This document shows, in pieces, positions 48,806 to 59,800 of a stretch of 64,000 bases of DNA; position 1 is the first letter of the stretch; every line of letters begins with the position of its first letter. Origin of the DNA: Petasospora fabianii. Taxonomy: Eukaryota; Ascomycota; Saccharomycetes; Phaffomycetales; Wickerhamomycetaceae. The notes beneath the pieces are model-generated. The model had not been told where the DNA came from and searched no databases. It saw only the letters and a list, made by a program, of their open reading frames with translations. Location of the stretch: positions 2,232,001 to 2,296,000 of the forward strand of contig CP048715.1 of NCBI GenBank assembly GCA_022641835.1. Direction: 5' to 3'. The translations under genes and the position numbers were made by a program.

Positions 48806-49837
48806 ATGTCCGGTGTCTCTCAGTTTAAGAAGTACCCCCTCACATTCGGTCCATCCCCAATCACAGAGCTCAAGGGTCTCTCCAAGGCCCTTGGTGGTAA
48901 AGTGAACCTCTTTGCCAAGCGTGAGGACTGCAACTCCGGTCTCGCCTTTGGTGGTAACAAACTCAGAAAGCTCGAATACATTGTCCCTGATATCCTCGAA
49001 GGTGACTACACCCACCTTGTCTCCATTGGTGGTCGTCAATCCAACCAGACTAGAATGGTCGCTGCCCTCGCTGCACACTTGGGTAAGAAGTGTGTCTTAA
49101 TCCAGGAGAACTGGGTCCCAATTCCAGAAGCTGAAAAGGATGTTTATGATAAGGTTGGTAACATTGAGCTTTCCAGAATCATGGGTGCCGATGTTCGTGT
49201 CATTGAGGATGGTTTCGACATTGGCATCAGAGAATCTTTCAAGAACGCTCTCGCCGAGCTTGAAGAGAAAGGTGAAAAACCATTCCCAATCCCAGCTGGT
49301 TGCTCTGAACACCCAAAGGGTGGCCTTGGTTTCGTCGGTTTCGCCGATGAGGTTGTTGAATGGGAGAAGTCCTCCGGTACAAAGTTCGATAAGATCGTTG
49401 TGTGCTGTGTCACAGGTTCCACCACTGCTGGTATCATTGCCGGTTTCGCTCAATACGGTCGTGAAGCTGATGTCATTGCCATTGACGCTTCATTCACCCC
49501 AGAGAAGACCAAGGAGCAGACTCTCAGAATTGCAAACAACACTGCTAAACTCATTGGATTGGACAAGAAGTTTGACGATTTCACCCTCGACACAAGATTC
49601 GCTCATCCATGTTACGGTGTTCCAAATGATCAGACCATTGAGGCCATTAGACTCTGTGCCGAGACTGAAGGTGTCCTCACTGACCCAGTCTACGAGGGTA
49701 AATCTATGCAGGGTATGATCCAGCTCGTGAAGGAGGGTGCTTTCAAGGAAGGTGACAACGTTCTCTATGTCCATTTGGGTGGTGCTCCAGCTTTGTCTGC
49801 CTACTCCTCATTCTTCCCAACCAAGGCTACTGCTTAA
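48806..49837 (+). CDS. 1-aminocyclopropane-1-carboxylate (ACC) deaminase
   Basis: A 343-residue PLP enzyme (fold type II) that opens the ACC ring to give 2-oxobutanoate and ammonia. The start [19 protein letters not shown] at 48806 aligns with the Cyberlindnera saturnus enzyme as I remember it (341 residues). A longer frame upstream is translated leader. The PLP Lys lies in [10 protein letters not shown], followed by the [18 protein letters not shown] phosphate and substrate loop. [24 protein letters not shown] and the C-terminal [15 protein letters not shown] with the active-site Tyr are all present. D-cysteine desulfhydrases share the fold, but overall resemblance favours true ACC deaminase. 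Codon bias is strong. It probably releases nitrogen from plant-derived ACC. Confidence 0.92.
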   Translation: MSGVSQFKKYPLTFGPSPITELKGLSKALGGKVNLFAKREDCNSGLAFGGNKLRKLEYIVPDILEGDYTHLVSIGGRQSNQTRMVAALAAHLGKKCVLIQENWVPIPEAEKDVYDKVGNIELSRIMGADVRVIEDGFDIGIRESFKNALAELEEKGEKPFPIPAGCSEHPKGGLGFVGFADEVVEWEKSSGTKFDKIVVCCVTGSTTAGIIAGFAQYGREADVIAIDASFTPEKTKEQTLRIANNTAKLIGLDKKFDDFTLDTRFAHPCYGVPNDQTIEAIRLCAETEGVLTDPVYEGKSMQGMIQLVKEGAFKEGDNVLYVHLGGAPALSAYSSFFPTKATA

Positions 49838-50160
49838 GCCGTATCACTGCTCTTACTCTCGTGTTTTCTATCCCCTTCCCCCGCTTACAACTAATTTCGC
49901 ATAAACCTGTTTTTACCTATTCTTCAATTCATAATCTGTGCATAAGAGCATGTATGATCTTATAAATAACTATCAAGAACTCCACGTAATCTCCTTCTAG
50001 TTCACTTCACCTCACCCATCCACAAATGGCAGACTTCCTAGCGGAGGGTTTTCGTGATGGCGCGCGGATTAGATCTAAATGCAATGCCAAAATCAAAATG
50101 AGATGATCATCTTGCCACTATTCATTCCACTCGATTTGTCGTCGTATCATAGTGGATACC
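49838..50160 (+). other. Intergenic region between ACC deaminase and BEM4
   Basis: 323 bp. The first half is AT-rich 3'-end-like sequence and the second is the BEM4 promoter. A TTATAAATAA lies near 49959. Nothing else is recognised. Confidence 0.4.
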
Positions 50161-51846
50161 ATGTCAATACCGATGGATCTCGATCAAGTTCTTTTTGGTC
50201 TCGACAGTTTTGTCGCCTCCTGTGAAGATGACACCCTCAATGCGGACTCGATTTATGTCGAGACCTATACTACTCTGCTCGACCAGCTAGCGGTGCTTCT
50301 ACGTGACGAAACCACAAGATCAAATGATCTTATAAGGCAGAATCTGTTGAAGCTTGTGCATTCCGCTGGTTATGTCCTTGCTAGAGTGGATACGCCCGGC
50401 TTGAGGCCACTCGTGCTCGAGATCTTGAGAGTGCTGGCGAACTCTGTTGCTGACAATCATGTGAATCGGGGTATCATCGTTAGTGATACCGTGTTTGTGC
50501 ATCAATTAGGTAAGCAATTGGAGGAAAATTTTGATGATGATGAAGTTAATGAGAGGGTACTCATCTTTTTGAAGAATTTGGTGATTGATTCTCCCGATAT
50601 AACAAAGGTGGTGGCATCGCTGATTACAAAGAATCTACTCGTATACACCAGTTATGAGAACACATTCCTCTCTATTGACCTATTAACTGATCTCGTTCTG
50701 GAATATCAATATGACGCTGAGGTGAAGAACATTGAGCGATTTGCTAAAAAATTTCTATCATTTATCCAGAAGAGGGATGATTTTGATGAAGATGAATTTT
50801 CCGAAATGATTGTCAACACAGCTGGTATTCTCGAAGATCTGACATTAGACCAAAGACTTGATTTTAAGGATGAGTACCATGAGACTTCTACGCAGGAGAG
50901 TCTTTTCCAATGTCTTGAACAACTACACCCACTAGAATTCCAAAACAAGCTCATGGCACAAAGAAAGATATTCGGCTCTATTGGAAACGTATCTGCAAAC
51001 CCGTCAGCATCCAACAAACCTCTCATTGAAGATTGTCTAAAGAATATTCAAGATACAACACAGGAAAATGGGTATATTCTCTCTGCCTCAATGGCCATCA
51101 TCGGTAATTCGATCGGGTCCTCTGCTGACCGCACCAACGTGCTCGAACGTGCACCAACACTAATAACCGATGTTCTAATCAAGTACAACTATCTTGTTGA
51201 TCCCGTTCAATTCCAAGGTTTGTTACATATTTTGAAAAGTATTGTGAGCTTTGATACAATCTCACAGCTTTTCACTGATGATAACGTCAAGATCCTTGCC
51301 CAAGTCATTGAGGCTACAGTCCGGAACAGCAAATACTACACTAACTTCACGGCCTTGCTTGTTGCATTTCTCAAGAAGACTATCGTTCACTTGGGTAAGT
51401 CACAAGTTTTGAAACTCTCGCATAACAACATTATTGATTCGCTTCTCAGTGCTGACTCGAACTACGAATTTAACACCATCATTCTCTTACTCATCAACAA
51501 GATTGCCGTCTATGGGACCGAGACAGACTTGCAGCCATTAGTCACACGTGCCCTCGACTTCAAAGACCCAAACATCCCAGCATCCTACATCTTTGAGCTG
51601 ACCAAGACAGTCGGTGTTCTTGTTAAAAACAAGCCCGAGTACGTCTTCGCACACCATACAGAGGGAGTCATAACGCTCTTGAATACGGTTCAGACCATTA
51701 TTTCCGGTCCTAATGCTAGTGATAACGTCTCAAAGGCTATCCACAATAACTCGAGATTTATTGCTGGCTCGATACTGGCCCTGAATAAAGACAAAGAGAT
51801 TGATCCGCGTCTTTTCGAGCTGTGTGAAATCTTCATGAGGGCCTAA
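50161..51846 (+). CDS. BEM4: Bem4, SmgGDS-like Rho GTPase regulator
   Basis: A 561-residue all-helical, armadillo-like protein from ATG 50161; the upstream in-frame start is GTG. Bem4 binds Rho-type GTPases (Cdc42, Rho1) and helps polarised growth and MAPK scaffolding in yeast. Recognisable blocks relative to S. cerevisiae Bem4 (633) are VLFGLDSFV near the start, YTTLLDQLAVLLRDE (about 40-54), DPVQFQGLLHILKSI (about 350-364), KYYTNFTALLVAFLKKT, the ELTKTVGVLVK region, and NNSRFIAGSILAL near the end. It has no catalytic motif. Identification rests on remembered similarity along the whole length. Confidence 0.8.
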   Translation: MSIPMDLDQVLFGLDSFVASCEDDTLNADSIYVETYTTLLDQLAVLLRDETTRSNDLIRQNLLKLVHSAGYVLARVDTPGLRPLVLEILRVLANSVADNHVNRGIIVSDTVFVHQLGKQLEENFDDDEVNERVLIFLKNLVIDSPDITKVVASLITKNLLVYTSYENTFLSIDLLTDLVLEYQYDAEVKNIERFAKKFLSFIQKRDDFDEDEFSEMIVNTAGILEDLTLDQRLDFKDEYHETSTQESLFQCLEQLHPLEFQNKLMAQRKIFGSIGNVSANPSASNKPLIEDCLKNIQDTTQENGYILSASMAIIGNSIGSSADRTNVLERAPTLITDVLIKYNYLVDPVQFQGLLHILKSIVSFDTISQLFTDDNVKILAQVIEATVRNSKYYTNFTALLVAFLKKTIVHLGKSQVLKLSHNNIIDSLLSADSNYEFNTIILLLINKIAVYGTETDLQPLVTRALDFKDPNIPASYIFELTKTVGVLVKNKPEYVFAHHTEGVITLLNTVQTIISGPNASDNVSKAIHNNSRFIAGSILALNKDKEIDPRLFELCEIFMRA

Positions 51847-52347
51847 TGCTGCATTCCCTGGGCAGTGCTCGAAAAGTTTAGCATGGACCCTGCGGCTTTT
51901 GGTAGGAGCATAGTGATATGCGGTATCTGTTTAGCTACCAACTACAAAGACCACATCAATTGAGCATGATAGACCCCCCTAATAAAACTTATAAATTCGT
52001 GTTACCTGCGCGTTTCACCTTCTCTGAAACGCAGAGACGCGTTACAATTGCAAATTTCAGTTTGTTTACAAAGAGACCTTGCGGGGGCTCGGTAGACGTC
52101 TCGACGCGTTGTTGTTTGTTGTTGCCCCACGTCAGTTGTCGCGACAACCGTGGCCCTAAACATAAATATGCAACACTGAGCTGTTTACCCAAATTTTCTT
52201 TTTCTCCTTCGCTTACTCGTACCATCAACTAGTTCAACAGTCAACAACTCGTCTTGTCTTCTCTCCTGTGTTGCTACACATACAGCCCACACACACACGG
52301 AACGTCACCACCAGCACAGGCTTTGCAGAGCACAACCTTTCGCTACC
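51847..52347 (+). promoter_or_regulatory. Promoter of the GH72 gene with two MCB boxes
   Basis: 501 bp. ACGCGT occurs at 52037-52042 and 52104-52109, with a related GCGCGTTTCAC near 52007. These fit MBF/SBF-type G1/S control, known for several yeast wall-synthesis genes. A TATAAA lies near 51989. Confidence 0.55.
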
Positions 52348-53832
52348 ATGAAGACTCTCTCGCTTATAACTTCGCTTATGTCTTTCCTGGCTGCCTCCCA
52401 AGCCATGATCGCCCTCGACATCAAGGGGAAACGTTTCATCAAGCCAAACAAGGACGCATCTGTCGATGGTGAGGTCTTTTTCATCAAGGGTATCGACTAC
52501 CTCATTGGAGGCTCCTCGGGATATTCCAGTGACTCGGGCGTTGACTCCCTCTCTGATCCTGACCAGTGCTACAGAGACGTTTATGTCTTTCAGCAGCTCG
52601 GTGTCAACACCGTCAGAATTTACTCGCTCAACCCAGATCTCAACCACGATGAGTGCATGACCATCTTCAACAACGCTGGTATCTATCTTCTCCTCGACGT
52701 CAACTCTGGTGAGTATGGATCCAATTTGAATAGAGCTGACCCTGCTGGTACCTACAACTCTCAGTATCTCTCTCATGTCTTCCGCTTCATTGAGGCCTTC
52801 AAGAACTATCCAAACGTTCTTGGCTTCTTCTCCGGTAATGAAATCATCAACGATCAATCCAACTATGCTGAGACTACTCCAAAGTACATCAGAGCAGTTC
52901 AGAGAGACATGAAGCAGTATATCGCTAAGCACAGTAACAGAACCATTCCAGTTGGTTATTCTGCCGCTGATGGTGTTGAATTAAGAAGAGCCACTTTGGA
53001 GTATATGCAGTGTCACATCGATGGTGAAGAAGATGATATCTCACGCTCTGATTTCTTCGGCTTGAACTCCTATGAGTGGTGCTCTGGTACTTCTAACTGG
53101 GACAATTCCGGTTACGACAAGCTTAACTCTACACTTGCCAACACTTCTATCCCATTGATGTTCTCCGAGTTTGGTTGTAACAAGAACTCTCCAAGAAGCT
53201 TCGATGAAATTCCAGATGGTCTTTTTGGTGGCCTCGTCAACACCTTTTCTGGTGGCTTGGTATATGAATACTCTGAAGAGCCTTCGAATTATGGAGTTGT
53301 GGAAATCAACAATGACAACGAGGTGACATATTTGGACGATTTCACCAATCTTCGTTCCCAGTACCATAACCTCTCCCTTCCATCCATTCTTGAGAGTGAC
53401 GTGGAGGATGTTGATGCTCCAGACTGTGATGCTGACTTGATCACTTCCATTTATTCTGAATTTGGTGCTGACTTTGACATCCCAGAGCAGCCTGATGAGA
53501 TTGCCGACTTGATCAAGTACGGTGTGAACGCTACCAACGTTGGTAAACTTCTTGACAACGTTCAAGAGAAGAAGTCCAACCACACAATCTATGATGTTGA
53601 GAGCTCTGAAGTCTCTTCAGCCACTGTGACTTTCGATGACTCTAACCTTATTAACTCTCAGACTGGTATAACTGCATCTTCTAAGGCCACACCATCAAGT
53701 TCCGCTTCTGCTTCATCCTCCGCTTCATCTTCTGCTTCCTCATCCTCCTCTAAGGGTGCTGCTGGCGGTTACGTCGCCCCAGTTGCCGGTGTTGGTGCTG
53801 GTACCCTCATTGCGCTCTTGGCTTTGATTTGA
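52348..53832 (+). CDS. GH72 beta-1,3-glucanosyltransferase, GAS4/GAS5-type, GPI-anchored
   Basis: A 494-residue cell-surface enzyme that cuts and re-joins beta-1,3-glucan chains. Order: signal peptide (about 1-19); GH72 catalytic domain (about 25-340) with acid/base Glu165 in GFFSGNEIIND and nucleophile Glu274 in LMFSEFGCN; a linker; a Ser/Ala-rich stretch (about 452-475); and a hydrophobic GPI-attachment tail (VAGVGAGTLIALLALI). The Cys-rich CBM43 module seen in Gas1/Gas2 is absent, which places it with Gas3/4/5. Overall length is close to Gas5 (484). Several N-x-S/T sites are visible. MCB boxes upstream suggest cell-cycle control. Confidence 0.88.
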   Translation: MKTLSLITSLMSFLAASQAMIALDIKGKRFIKPNKDASVDGEVFFIKGIDYLIGGSSGYSSDSGVDSLSDPDQCYRDVYVFQQLGVNTVRIYSLNPDLNHDECMTIFNNAGIYLLLDVNSGEYGSNLNRADPAGTYNSQYLSHVFRFIEAFKNYPNVLGFFSGNEIINDQSNYAETTPKYIRAVQRDMKQYIAKHSNRTIPVGYSAADGVELRRATLEYMQCHIDGEEDDISRSDFFGLNSYEWCSGTSNWDNSGYDKLNSTLANTSIPLMFSEFGCNKNSPRSFDEIPDGLFGGLVNTFSGGLVYEYSEEPSNYGVVEINNDNEVTYLDDFTNLRSQYHNLSLPSILESDVEDVDAPDCDADLITSIYSEFGADFDIPEQPDEIADLIKYGVNATNVGKLLDNVQEKKSNHTIYDVESSEVSSATVTFDDSNLINSQTGITASSKATPSSSASASSSASSSASSSSSKGAAGGYVAPVAGVGAGTLIALLALI

Positions 53833-54181
53833 GCTCTTGGTGGCTACGTTGTTTGATTTTCCAATGGTGTTTAAAACGGTTCAGTATTTAATCTTTCTAC
53901 TGATTTTTTGTTATTGATAATGCTATGGTATCGGCCGTCAATTTGTGTCTATATCGCCATTATAGGATGTCAATATCATATACGATAGTATCTAAAACAG
54001 AGAGCGCGCCATTGCGGCAGCTATAGCTTCAGCTTATCTGTCATACCCGTACAACTGTTGCTAGCCATTGAGGCAGCAGAATAATGGCAAATAAGGTACC
54101 TCATATGAATCGGTTCTAATAAATATGCAAATTAATTCCTTCAAGCAACAAGCATCAGCTTCAACAGGTTGCGTTGGCGAT
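53833..54181. other. Convergent intergenic region
   Basis: 349 bp between the GH72 gene and the OXLD1-like gene. It is AT-rich with TATATA-like stretches, consistent with 3'-end formation. No gene is seen. Confidence 0.4.
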
Positions 54182-54952
54182 CTAGCTGGATTCCAATGCC
54201 TTTGACGCCTCGAGCTCCTTCTGCTTCTGCTTCTGCAATTTTCTCTCCTTAATTCTCTTCTCAGCTTCGGCAAAGGCCTTGAATTGAACTGGAACACCGT
54301 CCCAACCTTCGTCCTCCTCCTTAGCATCAGCATCAGCTTCTCTCTCTTCTTCCTCTTTACGCTTCAAGTTTTGAGCACCTGGCTTACCAGCAGCCGGGAA
54401 GTACGCGGAACTGCTCAGTTTCTTATTGCCTTTAGCCATCTTTCTCTTTACTGCTCTCAACTCTCTGGGCACGTTCTTAAACTCGAGCTCCTTGAGTGGC
54501 GGATGGAAATCAGCTGGCCACAATTCCTCTGTTTTATTCAGCTTATTGGCCGCCTCCTTCCTCGTTCTTCTCCAGTCTCTGATATCGTCATTGAACTGCT
54601 CCCAAACACAAGTGGCACAACCTGACATACAACAGTTATCTGGTTCCTTTGGCCTGTCAGGAACGAGTACACCAGCGATCTTCCGAGGTTTCCCAACATC
54701 TCTCCGAGATGACGCAAGACGCTCACCACCAGCCAAACGACCACCAAATACGTTTTTCATGCGGGATTCAGCTGATTCCCCCACTTCAGTGTTACCATAG
54801 AACCGTAGTGGTTCCGCCTTGAAGCTTGTGTTGGCTGATTGTGAAGATTGTGCTGTGTCTTGTGAGTTGGTTGTGGATGAGAGGAGGCGATGTGACTGCC
54901 TCAGGATGAGCGGCGGCGCCCTTTTCTGGATATTGTGGAGTGTGAAAAGCAT
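54182..54952 (-). CDS. Oxidoreductase-like (OXLD1/YPL107W-type) mitochondrial protein
   Basis: 256 residues. The basic, Ser/Arg-rich N-terminus (MLFTLHNIQKRAPPLILRQ) looks like a mitochondrial presequence. The family core is DRPKEPDNCCMSGCATCVW (about 99-117) with the C-C-x3-C-x2-C pattern of the oxidoreductase-like N-terminal domain (PF09791; human OXLD1, S. cerevisiae YPL107W). The rest is charged, with an Asp/Glu/Lys-rich C-terminal coiled coil. The function of the family is poorly defined, and the Cys cluster could bind metal. It diverges from the bHLH gene. Confidence 0.75.
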   Translation of the reverse strand: MLFTLHNIQKRAPPLILRQSHRLLSSTTNSQDTAQSSQSANTSFKAEPLRFYGNTEVGESAESRMKNVFGGRLAGGERLASSRRDVGKPRKIAGVLVPDRPKEPDNCCMSGCATCVWEQFNDDIRDWRRTRKEAANKLNKTEELWPADFHPPLKELEFKNVPRELRAVKRKMAKGNKKLSSSAYFPAAGKPGAQNLKRKEEEEREADADAKEEDEGWDGVPVQFKAFAEAEKRIKERKLQKQKQKELEASKALESS

Positions 54953-55650
54953 TGCAATAGTGACTAGTGCGGTCCTGGGGCCCTGTAGGCGAGTTTAAGG
55001 GTTCGCTAGGGGCTTGATCTATAAAGGTGAGTGTGTCAGGGTTGATCGGTCATCCTCTGATCTTTTGCTCCTGTCCGAAGCCGGATTTGTTGCGCGAACC
55101 TCTAATCACGTGAATCGGACAGTGGATTCACGTGACATCAAAGAGGACTGGCATACAGTCATATCAGCAGCTGAATATAGAGGCATAAACCATTAGGAAC
55201 GTTGTTGATTCATATACGACTACTGCACGACATCATGAAAGCATCTTGCGTTGAAGAAGCTCTGCAGGACCCCTGCGCTGACGTAAGCGATGACCTAAAC
55301 AGCTAGAGAGCGAGTCAGAATTAGCATGTGATTTTTTTAGTCTCCTCTGGCTTTACAGCCACGGTACCTCCCGGCTAAAATATTCACTTACAAACCAGCT
55401 CTTCTCGTCGTCGTCGTCATCATCGTTTGATCCAATAACGTCAGATCCACACACCTCCTCGAACAGCTGAAACTATCTTCGCTGCAGCTTCCTACTAAAT
55501 ATTGTGTGTTGGACCTCCTTTCCCGTACTCTCTCCACACGTGCAAACACAGAACCAATACTTTCAACTCCGGGGTACACCATCTCCTTCTCCTCATGGTA
55601 CCTCTTGTTCCGTGATATCTTCTAAACTTCTACCCCTACATCTCCACACA
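54953..55650. promoter_or_regulatory. Divergent region upstream of the bHLH gene with three CACGTG boxes
   Basis: 698 bp. CACGTG occurs at 55107-55112, 55129-55134 (one pair, 22 bp apart) and 55537-55542. A CATGTGATTT resembling the inositol-response ICRE core lies near 55326. The downstream gene encodes a class B bHLH factor expected to bind CACGTG, so autoregulation is possible. Open frames in the region are not convincing. Confidence 0.55.
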
Positions 55651-56643
55651 ATGAACCAAGGGCCGAAGCTAAATCCATCGACTCCTCCGCTGGCGAATCT
55701 TTCCCCAGATCTGAGGAGTCTTAAAGATCTGTTCAGGTCACCGGCTGGACTAAAGCTTGAAGAAGGCAAAGAGCTCGAGTTTGGAGATCTTGATTTTGAA
55801 TCTGCATATGCACTTCTTACACAATCACCGACCTTCAATGTGTCTCTCTCACCACCGCCCACTACAGCAGTGCCTCATCCCATTGCGCCTCAGCACGGCC
55901 ACCAACAACAGGTACACAGTAAACCGTCCCCTGCCCAATTTGACTTTTCTACAATAGAGGGCAGTGAACAATTTAAGGATTATCTCTTCAGAACACGAAC
56001 ACCGTCACCCAGACTTGGCTCTCCAATACCGCTTTTTGATATCGAACAGTTTCCTAAGTACTCCGAACTTCTGTCAGCCAACGAATCCACAGCCCTGGAA
56101 CAGTTTCTCGATAGCATCATCGAGAATCCACAGAAAAAGAATGTAACATCAGAAGCTAATGACCACATTTCATACCATAAAGATGCAGGCATCCCAGATG
56201 GCACGACTCCACCGACTACAACTGGCTCCTCTCACTCTGTAGTGCCCTTTGAGCCCATCATAACGGGTCATCCAGAGCAATTGGGTGAAACTCATGTGAC
56301 TGCTGATTCCTCGAGACTGATACCTCATATTGCATCGATTCCAAAGCTCCGTTCGAGTCCCGAGGTGGAAGGTCCAGACGATGCCACATCACAGACTGCT
56401 AAGAAGCAAAGGAAGAGAAGGAAGCTTCTCACTGACGAGCAAAAGAAACAGCATCATACTACAAGTGAGCAGAGACGGCGTGGTCTGATCAAGGAGTCGT
56501 TTGACAACCTGGTTCGTCTTCTTCCGGTGAGCCAGACAAAGAAGAACCAACCAAAATCCATCATCTTAGAGAGTGCAGCTGCCCAAATTGAGAAACTTAC
56601 GGAAGCGAATAGAAAGCTCAAGGATCTGCTGGATCGGATATGA
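55651..56643 (+). CDS. Class B bHLH transcription factor, INO4-like
   Basis: 330 residues from ATG 55651; the longer open frame upstream starts at a non-ATG codon. Residues 1-250 are Pro/Ser-rich and disordered, with acidic patches likely to activate. The bHLH domain fills the C-terminal 80 residues: basic region HTTSEQRRR with His269, Glu273 and Arg277, the combination that reads CACGTG; helix 1 KESFDNLVRLLP; a short loop; helix 2 KSIILESAAAQIEKL running into a short zipper. Yeast Ino4 is similar in the bHLH but much shorter (151). Cbf1 or Pho4-type roles are alternatives. Confidence 0.72.
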   Translation: MNQGPKLNPSTPPLANLSPDLRSLKDLFRSPAGLKLEEGKELEFGDLDFESAYALLTQSPTFNVSLSPPPTTAVPHPIAPQHGHQQQVHSKPSPAQFDFSTIEGSEQFKDYLFRTRTPSPRLGSPIPLFDIEQFPKYSELLSANESTALEQFLDSIIENPQKKNVTSEANDHISYHKDAGIPDGTTPPTTTGSSHSVVPFEPIITGHPEQLGETHVTADSSRLIPHIASIPKLRSSPEVEGPDDATSQTAKKQRKRRKLLTDEQKKQHHTTSEQRRRGLIKESFDNLVRLLPVSQTKKNQPKSIILESAAAQIEKLTEANRKLKDLLDRI

Positions 56644-56846
56644 GTAAAACACTTGGAGCAGTGCTACGCTACAATGTAGCTTGATAGTTCAACAATGTAC
56701 GAACATTCATAATAATAACATAACAACAAAAAGTGAAAGTAAGCAACATCGCAAGTGAGAAGGGTTCGTAGCATCGTTTTGTCAACAAAATCTTTATGTA
56801 CAACATGATGTATCCAAGACAAAGCAACAACCAATACTCGAAAATA

Positions 56847-59800
56847 TCACAAGTTCAACTCACTCAAGATCTGACCAGCAAGAGCCTTGTACATCCACGT
56901 GTTACCGGAAACTTTCTTGAAATGAACACCAAACAATCCAACCAGTGGAACCTTAACGATGTGAATCTCAAACTTGAGTGGGGAACGGGTAGCAGAGGAT
57001 GCCGTATGTGACGATACGGCCTTCATTGCACCAGCATCAGCATTGGCATCAGTTGGAGAAGCCCCGTCAGTAGTGTTCTCATGAGATGTGGACGAAGTCT
57101 GTCCACGGGTACGACTCTGCTCGATTCTGGAAGATATCAACATGTCACTACCACCATGCGCACCATTCAGAGAGTCTAATGATGCTGACGAGTCAATTTC
57201 ACCATTACCACTATGGTTGTGTCCTGTTGGAGAGTTCAAAACGTTACCATAATTCGAGCTGGCAACTGGAGTGTGTGGGATGTTTGCCATGGCACTTGCC
57301 ATTGCATTTGTGGATGGCTTACGCTTGTAGCCCAAGATGGAACCTCCAATGGAGAACTTTCTTCTATGTGTCTTGGAACTTGGTGTAGATAACTGGTCGT
57401 TGCAACTCTCGTTGAATGAATTGTCGTCAGTATTGAACACCTTCGGTTGCTCAGAGATCATTTCACCAGAAGACTTGTTGGACTTTACTGCAGCTGCAGT
57501 CTCCTCTTCGACTTCATCAGGGGCGCTGTCATCAATCGAGATCACATTCGATGCAGAAACCTGTTTGATTGATGGCGTGTGGATGCAGACGAAACCACCA
57601 CGGACTTCCGTGAACTGAACACCAAGCTTTGACAAGACAGAGATGACGTCAGCGCGAATGACTGGTAGTGGCTTGGTAGAAGTGGTCTGAACAGAGAAGA
57701 AACCCTTCAGGAACATGGATCTTGGGTACTCAATAGATGGCATAGAGCCTGGAGCGGCAGAGGCAGCCTCCTGAAGGATTTGCTGCTCAGATAGCTCCGA
57801 ACCTAGATGGTTAGATGTACCTGGAGCAGCAGATGCATGAGAGTTCACCAGCGTCATCTTATCAGCAGCAGAATGGGCAGAGTACTCATCCAGTGTTACA
57901 TCATCGAAGAAGGCATCATCATGCAGCTCACTTGGCACAGGAGGAACATTGGATGACGACCCAGCGTCACCAGCCGTCCCATAAGTGTCACGACGATGAC
58001 CAACAGACTTAGCTCTGGCAGTTGGATGGAATTTTCTCTGTGTAGAAGTTGAAGATGGAGCGATATGAGTAGGAAGAGGTGGGACATCACCATTTGTAAA
58101 CGAAGCCTGACCAGCGTAAGCAGATACTGTTCTGTTGTGAGACTTGGAAGCATTCACACTAGGCTTGTCGCCATCATCATTATCGAATGGTGTCTTTCTA
58201 AGTCTCATGCTTCCAACACGACGAACAAGAGCAGCCTGCTCCATGTTGGTCTTAGCCAAACTAGACTGTTGTTGCTGGGTAGAGTCGTCCAAATGTGCGT
58301 AGCCCTGACCAGCTGGACGTCTGGTGGAATGACTTCTGCGCTGACTGAACTTTCTTAGAAGTGAATTCAAACCCTTGCCGTCTTCAGCCTTCTTTCCTTG
58401 CTGTTGGACAACTTCGTCGCCATTGGTATTAGAGATCAATATCTGTGGCTGGTTCTGGTCCGCCATTGGCAGTGGGGCAGTGGCGTGGATTGGAGAAGTG
58501 TGAGCCGCCTCTGGGAAAGTCAACTGCGGTGGTGGCGTAGGCGTAGACATCTCATGTTGTTGTGGTTGAGATTGCTCTTCGTGAAGTGGCTTGGATGCTC
58601 TGGCGGTCTCCACTTTCTCCTGTGACTCGGCAGCTTCAGCTTGTCTGTTGGCAATGGTCTCACTTGCGGCAGATGGAATGTCAACAATAGACTCTCTCGT
58701 CTTTTTGCGTTTTAGCATCTCTTCAACAAGATAATAGATGGAAATCAATGGGTGGAATGCAGATGTTGGGTCAATACGCATTTCGTGATGTGCTTCGGAG
58801 GAGTTGTTCAGGTCCACCCACTTATGAGTAGCCTCCTGGTACAGCCTTGAAGAGATCAATTGTGTCAATTCCGTTGTCAGAGCCTCCTCGCTCTGACCAA
58901 ACTCCAACCTGACAATCTCTTGGACGACTTCCGGGTCAACTGGGAGAGAAAGTGGCTGTCTGTGTGGTACAAACGACTGCGCAGGCCCTTCGTATCCTCT
59001 GGTCATCCATGGGTGAGCAAGAACTTCTGACAAATGCGCTCTCTTGTTCGGATCAACAACCAACATTCTCTTGAGCAAAGAAACCACTTCCTGGGATAAA
59101 GAGTCTGGGTAGTCTACCTTACCCTTTTTGATCTTCTCATGCAAGACTGAAACGCTCTGGTCGTCAAAGGGCACTTTACCGCATACCAAGACGTAAAGAA
59201 CAACACCAAATGACCACACATCAACTTCTGGACCGATATACGGATGTGCAGACAACAATTCTGGTGCAGCAAAGTATAGAGAACCACAGTATGTCTTGAG
59301 TAAAGCTTCATATGAGTACATGTTGGATAAACCAAAGTCAATGATCTTGATGTCACCACTCTTGGATATCATAATGTTTTCAATCTTCAAGTCTCTGTGT
59401 ACAACATTGTTCTTGTGGAGATAATCAAGGGCTGAACCAATACCTCTGGCAAATTTTCTGGCATGACGTTCCTTCAAGGAGCCATGTGAAACAATATAAT
59501 CTAACATCTGACCACCGGAAACGTACTCAAAGAGCATGTAGTAGTGGTTTGACATGACCTTGACCTCAAACAGACGACAGATATAAGGATGGTACAAAAT
59601 TCTTCCTAGAGAGGCCTCTCTGATGGTTCTTCTGTCTCTTGCGAGCTCCTTCTCATATTCCTTCTTTCTTGCCAGTGCCTCTTCAGACGTAGCAGGTGGT
59701 GCATCATTGACGTGTGCCCTGGCATAGAGGCGTGCTGCCCTTGGAACGATCTTGATGGCACAAACCTCGTTAGTTCCTCTATGTTTGGCAAGCTTTACCT

